From a virus: 64,000 nucleotides of DNA. Below are positions 57,192-64,000 of this stretch, piece by piece. The position numbers and the translations under genes are program-made. The stretch's first letter is position 1; every line of letters starts with the position of its first letter. The DNA lies in the IMG/VR virus record IMGVR_UViG_3300037258_000283, positions 1 to 64,000 of that record; one strand, written 5' to 3'. The notes beneath the pieces are model-generated. The model searched no databases. It was not told the DNA's origin and saw only the letters and a program-made list of their open reading frames with translations.

Positions 57192-58781
57192 TCACATGAC
57201 CACCACCCAGGGTGCTACCGGCTCCGGCTCGCTGCCCTTCTCCTGGAGCCCCCACACCGCCAGCGTGGCCGCCACCAGCGGAGAGATGTCCGTGGCCGCA
57301 CCGACCTTGTCCCAGGCCCACAGCTCCGCCAGCTTGCGCCGATCGGCCCCGGCCACGGCAGCGGTCAGCGGCACCTGGTCCAGGTGGGCGAGCATCGGTG
57401 CCTGTCCCGGCACCGGGACCACGGCCCCGCCGAACCACCCGCATGCCTGCGCGAACTGCCGCCCGGTCGGGGACGTCACCTCCACCTGGTGGTCCTCCAG
57501 TGACTTGATCAGGGAACCGGCCTGGGACGCCTTGTCGATCACCACGGCGCACGGCTTCCAGCGCTCCACCAGCTCCAGCAGCCGGGGCACCACCCAGCGG
57601 TCCCCGCTCCGGTGGTCCAGGACGTCGGCAGAGGTGATCTCCACATGCGTCATGCCGTCCTCGTTCAGCGCGGCCACGGTGATGCACGCCATCTTCCGGT
57701 CCGGGGTCATGTCGATCCCGAAGGCGACCGGGCCGACCGGACTGGACAGCACGTCACGGCACGCCTTCCAGGACTCCTGGTCGATCACCCGCCAGCTGTC
57801 GCCCTCCACCGGCCAGTCCCCGACCCCGAGCCGCTCCCGGGCGAATTCCTCGCCGGACATGGTCCGCCGCTCGGATTCGATGTGCTCCACCGACTTCTCC
57901 GGCGAGAGCACCCCGCCGATGCGGATGCCGAAGCCCGGGTTCGCCCGCGCGTAGGCGCGCACGAGGCGCACCTTCTGGCGCTCCGCCTGCTCCGTGTCCA
58001 TGTCCGGGGTGACGATCAGCTTCTGCGGGTCGTGCGCGTAGCAGGGCTTCGGGCAGAAAGCGGTGCACCAGTCGATGGACCACTCCATGAAGCACAGTCG
58101 GGGATCGCTCCCGGCCACGCCGCGCGCGCGGACGCGCCCCAGCGCCGTGGACTCCCGGGTGCCGGCGGACCCGGTGTACCAGACCTGCGGGTTGGGCACC
58201 GCCGACAGGGTGGGGAGGATCGCGCCGACCGTGCTGTCCACCAGCGCCATGGCTTCGTCCAGAATCAGGCAGTCGCAGGTGAACCCGCGCCCGCCGCCCT
58301 TCGTCCGGGTCCGGAACCGCAGCCGGCGGAGCGCCCCGTCCCGGTACACCTCGATCCCCTCGTCACCGTGGGAGCGCGAGACGCGGGAGACCTTCCGGTC
58401 CAGGTCCGGCGTGGACTCGATCAGCCCCAGGACCCGGTTGAAGTGCTCAAGCGACGTGTCGAACTGGTGGGCGCTGTGAATGCACAGCTCTTCGTCCAGC
58501 AGGTACAGGGACGCCAGCTCCCGCGCCTCCAGGACGCAGCCCTTGCCGTTCTGGCGGCTGACCACCAACCCGACCTCGAAGGCCGACCAGGTGCCGTCCG
58601 GCCGCATCCCCATGGCTTCGTCCAGGACGAAGGTCTCCCACGGGTCCATCACCAGTCCGGCGATGCCGGCCAGCTCCACCGCATCGGCCCCGGCGCTGGA
58701 CAGGTGCTCCGGCACCGAGACGATGCGCGGGCGCTGGTCCCCGGTGAGCGGGAGCAGGTGCGGGGGAAGGAACGGGCTCAT
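57192..58781 (-). CDS. Terminase large subunit
   Basis: 529 residues. The ATPase has Walker A-like SRQNGKG (75-81), Walker B LILDEA (172-177) and TGSAG (coupling). The nuclease part has GIDMTPD (D357) and AVVIDKAS (D416). It drives DNA into the head and cuts it at the end. Family fits HK97-type large terminases. Start ATG 58781 overlaps the small-subunit stop. Confidence 0.94.
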   Translation of the reverse strand: MSPFLPPHLLPLTGDQRPRIVSVPEHLSSAGADAVELAGIAGLVMDPWETFVLDEAMGMRPDGTWSAFEVGLVVSRQNGKGCVLEARELASLYLLDEELCIHSAHQFDTSLEHFNRVLGLIESTPDLDRKVSRVSRSHGDEGIEVYRDGALRRLRFRTRTKGGGRGFTCDCLILDEAMALVDSTVGAILPTLSAVPNPQVWYTGSAGTRESTALGRVRARGVAGSDPRLCFMEWSIDWCTAFCPKPCYAHDPQKLIVTPDMDTEQAERQKVRLVRAYARANPGFGIRIGGVLSPEKSVEHIESERRTMSGEEFARERLGVGDWPVEGDSWRVIDQESWKACRDVLSSPVGPVAFGIDMTPDRKMACITVAALNEDGMTHVEITSADVLDHRSGDRWVVPRLLELVERWKPCAVVIDKASQAGSLIKSLEDHQVEVTSPTGRQFAQACGWFGGAVVPVPGQAPMLAHLDQVPLTAAVAGADRRKLAELWAWDKVGAATDISPLVAATLAVWGLQEKGSEPEPVAPWVVVM

Positions 58782-59083
58782 TCGCTGTGCCGTTCATGGC
58801 CGGTGCGCCGCCGGGTGCTCTGCCGCCGGGGCGCGCTCTTGCCGCCGCCGACGCGCTTCGCGGCCAGTTCGTCGTACGCCGACCGCTCGCCGTCGGCCGG
58901 GAGGCTGTTCAGTTCGTCCAGGATCTTGGTCAGCCGCAGCACCAGGGAGGACATGTCCACCCCGGCCGTGGCCGTGCTGATCATGTCGGCCACCCGGTCG
59001 CGCAGTGCCTCCAGCTGCTGCCGCCGGGTGCCGGTGGCGATGATCGTGCAGAACTCCGCCGGGGTCAGCCTCTTTATCGTCAC
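58778..59083 (-). CDS. Probable terminase small subunit
   Basis: 101 residues. A helical start (RLTPAEFCTIIATGTRRQQL, EALRDRVADMISTATAGVDM) and a basic tail (GGGKSAPRRQSTRRRTG) suit a DNA-recognising small subunit. The overlap with the large subunit gene supports it. No clear family match. Confidence 0.7.
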   Translation of the reverse strand: MTIKRLTPAEFCTIIATGTRRQQLEALRDRVADMISTATAGVDMSSLVLRLTKILDELNSLPADGERSAYDELAAKRVGGGKSAPRRQSTRRRTGHERHSE

Positions 59084-60363
59084 GGTGACGTCACCAGGTC
59101 CTTCGTCGCGGTCGTGGTCCGGTCCTCCGCCGCCACGGTGGTGGTGCGGTCCTCCGCCGCCACGTACGTGGTCCGGTCCTCCGGGGTGACCACCGAGACC
59201 CGTGGACCGACCACCCGGGTCTCACTGACGGAGTCCAGGGACGGGGCGAGCGCCGCCGCGTAGGCGATTCCGTAGACCGTCGCCGTGGCCTGGGACGTCA
59301 TGGTGGCGGCGGGCAGTTGCGCGACGAAGACGCCGGGGGCGTTCACGAAGCCGGTCAGCTTGGTGAAGCTCTCCAGGCCGGTGCCGGGATCGATCAGCGC
59401 ACCGGTGACCTTGACCGTGGCCGGCAAGGTGGTGTACGCCTTCAGCGCGCCGTCGTCGGGATCATTCAGCGCCCCGAGGACGGTGACAGCCGCCTGGCCG
59501 GTCATCACCGGCTTCAGCGCGCCGTCGTCGGGATCGAGCATCGCACCGGTGACGGTGGCCGTGGCCTGGGACGTCACCACCGGCTTCAGCGCGCCGTCGT
59601 CGGGATCGATCAGCGTACCGGTGACCGTGACCGTGGTCTGGCCGGTGGTGGACGACTCCAGGCCGGTCCCGGGGTCGTGCAGGACCCCGGTGGTGGACAC
59701 CGTGGCGCTGGAGGTCATGGAGACGTCCAGGGAACTGTCCACCGGGTCGTTCATCGCACCGAGGACATCGACCTCACCGGCCGTGGTGCAGTCGGCCTGG
59801 AGGGCGTCCGCCGCCAGGAAGTCGGTCACGTGGACTTCGAAGAACGCACCGGCCGCCGGGGCTTCGGCCAGCAGGTCCAGTTCCAGGTACCCGGTTACGT
59901 ACGTGTACGGCGCGAAGTTCTCCGCGTCCAGGTCCGCGCCGATGACCGTGGCCGTGGCGGAGGCCGTGGTGAACGGTTCCAGGCCGGTGCCGGGATCGTT
60001 CAGGGCTCCGGTGACCGTGGCCGTGGCCGCCGTCGTGGTGAACGACTCCAGGCCGGTGCCGGGATCATTCAGCGCACCGGTGACCTTGACCGTGGTCTGG
60101 CCGGTGGTGAACGACTCCAGACCGGTGCCGGGATCGAGCATCGCACCGGTGACCGTCACGGTTGCGCTGGAGGTCATCGTGACGCACAGGGAGCTGTCCG
60201 CCGGATTGTTCAGCGCACCGAGGACCGTGACGGCCACCTGGCCGGTGGTGAACGATTCCAGACCGGTGCCGGGATCGTTCAGCGCACCGGTGACCGGGAC
60301 AGCCGGAATGACCGGGACGTCGATGACCGGGCGGTTCGGGAACCCGCGTCCTAGCCTGGCCAC
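59080..60363 (-). CDS. Tandem beta-repeat protein
   Basis: 427 residues from GTG 60363. About eleven repeats of 25-31 residues share TVTGAL-DPGTGLESFTTGQ or the variant NPDDGALKPVVTSQA. A gap at 150-215 has a different stretch (YVTGYLELDLLAEAPAAGAF). The end has EDRTT three times. Repeats are nearly identical at places, so they should recombine easily. It may be a virion surface or adhesion protein. It is coupled to the small terminase gene. Confidence 0.72.
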   Translation of the reverse strand: MARLGRGFPNRPVIDVPVIPAVPVTGALNDPGTGLESFTTGQVAVTVLGALNNPADSSLCVTMTSSATVTVTGAMLDPGTGLESFTTGQTTVKVTGALNDPGTGLESFTTTAATATVTGALNDPGTGLEPFTTASATATVIGADLDAENFAPYTYVTGYLELDLLAEAPAAGAFFEVHVTDFLAADALQADCTTAGEVDVLGAMNDPVDSSLDVSMTSSATVSTTGVLHDPGTGLESSTTGQTTVTVTGTLIDPDDGALKPVVTSQATATVTGAMLDPDDGALKPVMTGQAAVTVLGALNDPDDGALKAYTTLPATVKVTGALIDPGTGLESFTKLTGFVNAPGVFVAQLPAATMTSQATATVYGIAYAAALAPSLDSVSETRVVGPRVSVVTPEDRTTYVAAEDRTTTVAAEDRTTTATKDLVTSP

Positions 60364-60397
60364 ACTTCACCGCCTTCCGGCCGCAGGGACTACCGGA

Positions 60398-60907
60398 TCA
60401 GCAGAGTTCGAAGCAGACGTAGCAGAGCACGTTGGCCGTGACGCCCGTCTTGATCCTCAGCTGGAGGAACTTGGACGGTGCCACGACGAAGTCCCGGCCC
60501 AACGGGAACTGCTTCTCATAGTGCTCCGCCGGGTCCAGCCCGCAGGCCGCGAACTGGCGATCCGTGGTCGTGGTCGTGATCCCGGTGACGCCGTACCCAC
60601 ACGTGGTGGTGGACATGGTCAGTGGACAGGCCGTGGTGTCGTCCCCGGTCGGGGTGATCGTGGAGGTGCTGTGCGCGCTCGTACAGGAGGTCGCTGTTGC
60701 CGCCTGGGCAAGCGTCGCCAGAGTCTTGGCCCCTCCGGCAGCACCGAACCCACAGACACCCCATTCGATGATCCGCAGTCGCCCCGTGGACGGGGTGGCG
60801 ATCTGTATAGCCACGACGGCCGTACCCGAGGTGATAGACGTGCCGGATGCCATCACCCCGGTGGTGGCGTCCACCAGGCCGTTGTACGCCATGTACTGAG
60901 CGCTCAT
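60398..60907 (-). CDS. Cys-rich structural hypothetical protein
   Basis: 169 residues, Thr/Ser-rich, nine cysteines (WGVCGFG, TSCTSAH, TACPLTMSTTTCGYG, FAACGLD, VLCYVCFELC). Beta-rich (VVAIQIATPSTGRLRIIEWG). Possibly a minor head or surface protein stabilised by disulfides after release. Not recognised. Confidence 0.7.
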   Translation of the reverse strand: MSAQYMAYNGLVDATTGVMASGTSITSGTAVVAIQIATPSTGRLRIIEWGVCGFGAAGGAKTLATLAQAATATSCTSAHSTSTITPTGDDTTACPLTMSTTTCGYGVTGITTTTTDRQFAACGLDPAEHYEKQFPLGRDFVVAPSKFLQLRIKTGVTANVLCYVCFELC

Positions 60908-60910
60908 GGG

Positions 60911-61261
60911 TCACGACCCCGCGTACACGAGTGCGTCGTTCAGGTCCGCTTCCGCGTCCCAGACCAGGTAGATGTCCACACTGATCGGAGAGCCACCCGT
61001 CAGCGTGTAGTAGATCGGCAACTGGCGGACACCGCCCCACGCACGTACCGGGTCCGCGTTTCCGTCACCGATCCCACTGATACCATTCACGGTCAGTTTG
61101 AACAGCTGGCTGTCCGCCGGATCGGTCGTCACCACCGTGGACAGGAAAGGGACGGGGATGCTGTCGGTGGCTTCGGTGAACACGGACTCCGCAGGTATAT
61201 CAAGGGTCCGCAATCCACTGGTGTCGATCGTCACCGTTCCGTACAGAATTCCAGACGACAT
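60911..61261 (-). CDS. Beta-rich structural hypothetical protein
   Basis: 116 residues. ILYGTVTIDTSGLRTLDIPA then DSQLFKLTVNGISGIGDGNA and ISVDIYLVWDAEADLNDALV. It looks like one beta-sandwich. It lies among other small structural genes upstream of terminase. Confidence 0.7.
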   Translation of the reverse strand: MSSGILYGTVTIDTSGLRTLDIPAESVFTEATDSIPVPFLSTVVTTDPADSQLFKLTVNGISGIGDGNADPVRAWGGVRQLPIYYTLTGGSPISVDIYLVWDAEADLNDALVYAGS

Positions 61262-61277
61262 GACTGCTACCTCTCTT

Positions 61278-61541
61278 CTACGCCGAAGCGCCGTAGGCCA
61301 GGACGTACCCGGCGTCTCCGTTGGCTCCGGCGGGGATCGTAATGACGTTCCCGGACACGGATACGCTGAGCCCGGCCACGACCGTGGTCCCCAGCAGGAC
61401 CGCCCGCTTCAGCACGTTGAACTGCTGGCTGGTGTCAAAGGTATCCCCGGCGGTGACCCCGTCCAGGGCGTAGAGCACCGTCCGGGCGGACGCGTTGTCC
61501 GACCACATTTGCTTCACGCGGGTGCCGTCCAGTACGGCCAT
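61278..61541 (-). CDS. Beta-rich structural hypothetical protein
   Basis: 87 residues from ATG 61541 (AGGGAGTGG upstream). RTVLYALDGVTAGDTFDTSQ and VVAGLSVSVSGNVITIPAGA. Probable small structural protein. Not recognised. Confidence 0.7.
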   Translation of the reverse strand: MAVLDGTRVKQMWSDNASARTVLYALDGVTAGDTFDTSQQFNVLKRAVLLGTTVVAGLSVSVSGNVITIPAGANGDAGYVLAYGASA

Positions 61542-61552
61542 TGATCCACTCC

Positions 61553-62101
61553 CTACCACGACGCGGCCCGGTTGACCGCTTGATTGATACTGCAGGTGTT
61601 CGGCGGCCCCGCACCCGAGGACGGGGTGTACGGCGGTCCGAAGTAGAGTTCATCGACCCAGAAGACCTGGCCCGACGTAGCGTTCAGCATGACCGGCTGG
61701 GGCACCGCCGCGTTGGTCGTGGCCGGGGCCACGCCGGAGGTGGTGATGAACGTCCAGGCGTTCGGGGTGAGCGGCAAATTCGTGACCTGGTAGTAATTTT
61801 TGTAGGTGGCACCGACGTACCAGTCCACCTCCGCGCCGCCGGTCACACCGGATGACGTCGTGTACACGTAGTAGGACAGCTGGTACGTCTGCCCGGCCGT
61901 GATCGCCGGCTTCGTGCCGCCGAAGGTGACCGCCACCAGTCCCGTGGCCGTGGCCGTGCACTTCATGGAGTGCGTGCCGTCGATGGCACGGGTGGTGTCC
62001 TGGACCAGGGTCAGGTTCGTGCCGGTGCCGGCCCAGTTGCCCAGGCTGGTCTCTACCGATTCGTCGTTGTAGACGAACAGGTTGCCCGCCAGTCCCGCCA
62101 T
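61553..62101 (-). CDS. Carbohydrate-binding-module-like protein
   Basis: 182 residues with a jelly-roll look: VETSLGNWAGTGTNLTLVQD, GTHSMKCTATATGLVAVTFG, TYQLSYYVYTTSSGVTGGAE, WTFITTSGVAPA and VFWVDELYFG. This order is that of CBM4/9-type sugar binders. It may serve in host-surface binding on the virion. Family call is by pattern. Confidence 0.72.
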   Translation of the reverse strand: MAGLAGNLFVYNDESVETSLGNWAGTGTNLTLVQDTTRAIDGTHSMKCTATATGLVAVTFGGTKPAITAGQTYQLSYYVYTTSSGVTGGAEVDWYVGATYKNYYQVTNLPLTPNAWTFITTSGVAPATTNAAVPQPVMLNATSGQVFWVDELYFGPPYTPSSGAGPPNTCSINQAVNRAASW

Positions 62102-62144
62102 AACTCACCGCCTCCCTGTCGACTCCGGCATGGTGAGTGTCTCC

Positions 62145-63239
62145 TCAGTCGGCGATGGGTTCGGCAGAGATGTTGACGGACCCGCAGTCCAGGCACCGGT
62201 GGACGACGCCCTTCCCATGGCGACCGGTCCGGAGCTGGAGGTTCTCCGGACGGTTGTCCAGAGTGTCGCCATTGATGTGGTGAACCGTCTCGTACGACTC
62301 TAGCGGCCTACCGATCATCTGCTCCATGACCTCGCGATGCTCCGCTACCGCAACCCCGTTGCGCTTGAACTTCCGGTAGCCTCCGACGACGGCCCCCGAG
62401 CCGTCAGGGGCACGTGACGATTCAACCGCCCCGGGGTCGCCGAACTGCCTCCACCGCTCATAGTGCATCTTGCAGTAATCCCGAGCGGTAGACCGCTTAC
62501 TGCACCCGTTCACTTGACACGTTTTCTGCTTCGCGGCGTCTGTGGGGTTTACGCGGCACCATGCCTGGTAGTGCTTTCCGCACATTCCCCGGGTGAGCGA
62601 CGACTGGCCGCACCCCTCCATGGAGCAGACCGCCCCGGGAAACTCACCGCGGTATTTGGCAGCGGCGTAATGACTCCGGCAATACCCCCGAACCTGGGAG
62701 TCTTTGTCGCAATCCGGATGGGCACACGACTCCCGTGTAACCTTTCGCGCCGGAATGGATGCGCGGGGGCTCCCGTGCTTTTTCTGCCGCTCATAGTGCA
62801 TAGCACACAGCCCCTTGGATCTGTGCGGCAACCCACAGCCCTCCACCTCGCACACAGTGCGCCCCACCCGACGAAGTGGAACACCTGCCTGTACATCACC
62901 ATCCTTGCGAAGGCGCTGATAGTGCGCCTGGCACAGACCATTGCCGAAGTTGCCTCGATCGCACCCGTCCACGGTGCACGGACCGCCCCGGGTGGTGGTG
63001 ACCGGCATGTCCGAATGCACCGATCCACGAAGGTGACGCTGGTAGTGCGCAGCGCACATGTTGCGAGCGTAGGGAGCCCTCACGCACCCGTCCACCGTGC
63101 ACACATCCTCTCGCGGGGCCATCAGAGCGCCTTCACGCTCAACGCCCCCGGACTTGCGCCATGCCTGGTAGTGCTTGGCGCACATGCCCCGAACTTTCAC
63201 GGGTGCAGTGCAACTATCGATCAAACAATTTGATTTCAT
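62145..63239 (-). CDS. HNH endonuclease with seven-finger zinc array
   Basis: 364 residues. Seven fingers of the kind C-x4-C-x8-9-C-x2-H-Y begin at residues 5, 47, 88, 130, 172, 205 and 241 (e.g. CTVDGCDRGNFGNGLCQAHY). Steps of 41-42 residues for the first four become 33-36 for the last. Then comes an HNH_3-type domain, EHREVMEQMIGRPLESYETV, HHINGDTLDNRPENLQL, at about 300-337, and a last CLDC pair. It is likely a free-standing homing endonuclease whose array reads DNA. Its DNA is less GC-rich than its neighbours, which suggests transfer. Confidence 0.88.
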   Translation of the reverse strand: MKSNCLIDSCTAPVKVRGMCAKHYQAWRKSGGVEREGALMAPREDVCTVDGCVRAPYARNMCAAHYQRHLRGSVHSDMPVTTTRGGPCTVDGCDRGNFGNGLCQAHYQRLRKDGDVQAGVPLRRVGRTVCEVEGCGLPHRSKGLCAMHYERQKKHGSPRASIPARKVTRESCAHPDCDKDSQVRGYCRSHYAAAKYRGEFPGAVCSMEGCGQSSLTRGMCGKHYQAWCRVNPTDAAKQKTCQVNGCSKRSTARDYCKMHYERWRQFGDPGAVESSRAPDGSGAVVGGYRKFKRNGVAVAEHREVMEQMIGRPLESYETVHHINGDTLDNRPENLQLRTGRHGKGVVHRCLDCGSVNISAEPIAD

Positions 63240-63266
63240 GTACCAAGGTTACCATGCCAGGAGGAC

Positions 63267-63692
63267 TCACGTACCGTCGGGCATGGTGAAACTCCCGGAA
63301 GTTATACTCACGGCAACCCCATTGCTGATCGTTGTCGTGTTCAGTTCAAGTGCCCCGCCGCCGCCGGTCGCGGTCACGGTGCCATCGAAGCAGATCGCGG
63401 TACCCGTGGAGTCGGACGCCCGGAAGAACGTGGCGGTCCCCGCCGCCACACCCGTGGTGGCGATAGGCGTCCCCTGGAGCGTGGCCACGCCCGCCGACGG
63501 GGTTCCGAACGAGGGCTTGGACAGGGTGAAGGTCGCCAGCAGGGTGTTGCCGGACAGGGCCGTGTTCGCGTTGACCGGCTGGGTGCCGGTGTAGAGCTTG
63601 ATCAGGCCGTCACCGGAACCGGCGTCCAGGAAGGTGGTCGCCTGGTTGCACATGCCGTTCCGCTGAGCAGTTGCGAGGTGAATGACAGCCAT
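63267..63692 (-). CDS. Structural hypothetical protein
   Basis: 141 residues, MAVIHLATAQRNGMCNQATT then a Gly/Thr-rich beta pattern (KLYTGTQPVNANTALSGNTL, ATFFRASDSTGTAICFDGTV). It looks like the beta-sandwich head or tail proteins often seen in actinophages. The zinc-array HNH gene sits directly after it, so it may be a homing site neighbour. Confidence 0.7.
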   Translation of the reverse strand: MAVIHLATAQRNGMCNQATTFLDAGSGDGLIKLYTGTQPVNANTALSGNTLLATFTLSKPSFGTPSAGVATLQGTPIATTGVAAGTATFFRASDSTGTAICFDGTVTATGGGGALELNTTTISNGVAVSITSGSFTMPDGT

Positions 63693-63696
63693 GAAA

Positions 63697-63999
63697 TCAC
63701 TCCTGTGGGGGTTCGGCAGGGACGGCCGGAGCCGGTGGCACGATCACTACGGACAGCGTACGCACGGTGCACGCGAGATCCTGGGTGTCAGGATCAAGAT
63801 AGCGCCGCCCGTGGCCGTCCCGCAGCACTGCGGTGAGCCGGACGCGGTCCGGGAGGATCTCGATCCGCAGGGTCTCGTTCATCGGCACGCCGGCCCGTGC
63901 GCAGATATCGGTGACGGCGTCCGTCAGGTCCAGCGGGGCTATCGGCCCCGCCGTGTCGTCCCCAGGGGTCATGGTGTCCGGTTCCGTGGTCAGGGTCAT
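63697..63999 (-). CDS. Hypothetical protein at the right edge
   Basis: 100 residues from ATG 63999. PLDLTDAVTDICARAGVPMN and LRIEILPDRVRLTAVLRDGH, then an acidic, proline-rich end. A start further right, outside the window, cannot be excluded. Not recognised. Confidence 0.62.
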   Translation of the reverse strand: MTLTTEPDTMTPGDDTAGPIAPLDLTDAVTDICARAGVPMNETLRIEILPDRVRLTAVLRDGHGRRYLDPDTQDLACTVRTLSVVIVPPAPAVPAEPPQE

Positions 64000-64000
64000 C

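Overview
This window looks like most of a tailed-phage genome (siphovirus plan, HK97-type head) from an actinomycete host, very probably Streptomyces. Base composition is very GC-rich, GTG starts and 4-base ATGA/GTGA overlaps are common, and head, tail and lysis genes are all present. No integrase, excision pair or ParAB is visible, and both ends are cut or open: a gene runs off the left edge, and the structural operon reaches the right edge.

Layout. (1) 1-9,918, leftward genes: a palindrome-rich AT-richer block (58-369), an HNH nuclease, a secreted Rpf/NlpC-P60/LysM wall hydrolase, RuvC-like resolvase, a papain-like protease with small partners, family A DNA polymerase and a D5-type primase-helicase. 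The primase gene carries an origin-like set of iterons. (2) 9,919-10,029: divergent promoters with two repeated operator-like boxes. (3) 10,030-32,914, rightward genes: SF2 helicase, RecB-like nuclease, a plasmid-like transfer module (winged-helix protein, membrane protein, FtsK/TraB-like translocase, GAGACG repeat array), then about 30 small accessory genes. These include a Dcm-like methyltransferase, two LuxR-type HTH proteins, a tRNA-like gene, a GH16 lipoprotein and a YiiX-like hydrolase. (4) 32,931-32,960: a strong bidirectional terminator where the two arms converge. (5) 32,991-63,999, leftward genes read from the right: small structural proteins, a zinc-array HNH endonuclease, a repeat protein, terminase, portal, a protease-capsid fusion, head-tail connectors, tail tube, G/GT chaperones, tape measure with an intein, tail tip genes, and a lysis cassette (membrane proteins, PLD-like protein, GH25 endolysin, holin candidate).

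How it works together. The left arm and the helicase/nuclease genes supply DNA replication and recombination. The structural arm builds the particle and lyses the host. The FtsK-like translocase with its neighbours is typical of Streptomyces conjugative plasmids and AICEs, so the element reads as a phage-plasmid mosaic. Many genes share a CAGGAACGAGGAACC sequence just before the start codon.

Most notable signals: a seven-finger zinc array fused to an HNH nuclease; an intein inserted directly after the catalytic cysteine of the tape-measure NlpC/P60 domain; a 53-nt hairpin element present twice with compensatory base changes; 9-bp-period iterons both inside and just upstream of the primase gene; a multi-hairpin leader RNA with its own promoter; and a GAGACG-rich tract beside the translocase. 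All function calls are from reading the sequence; no database search was run.
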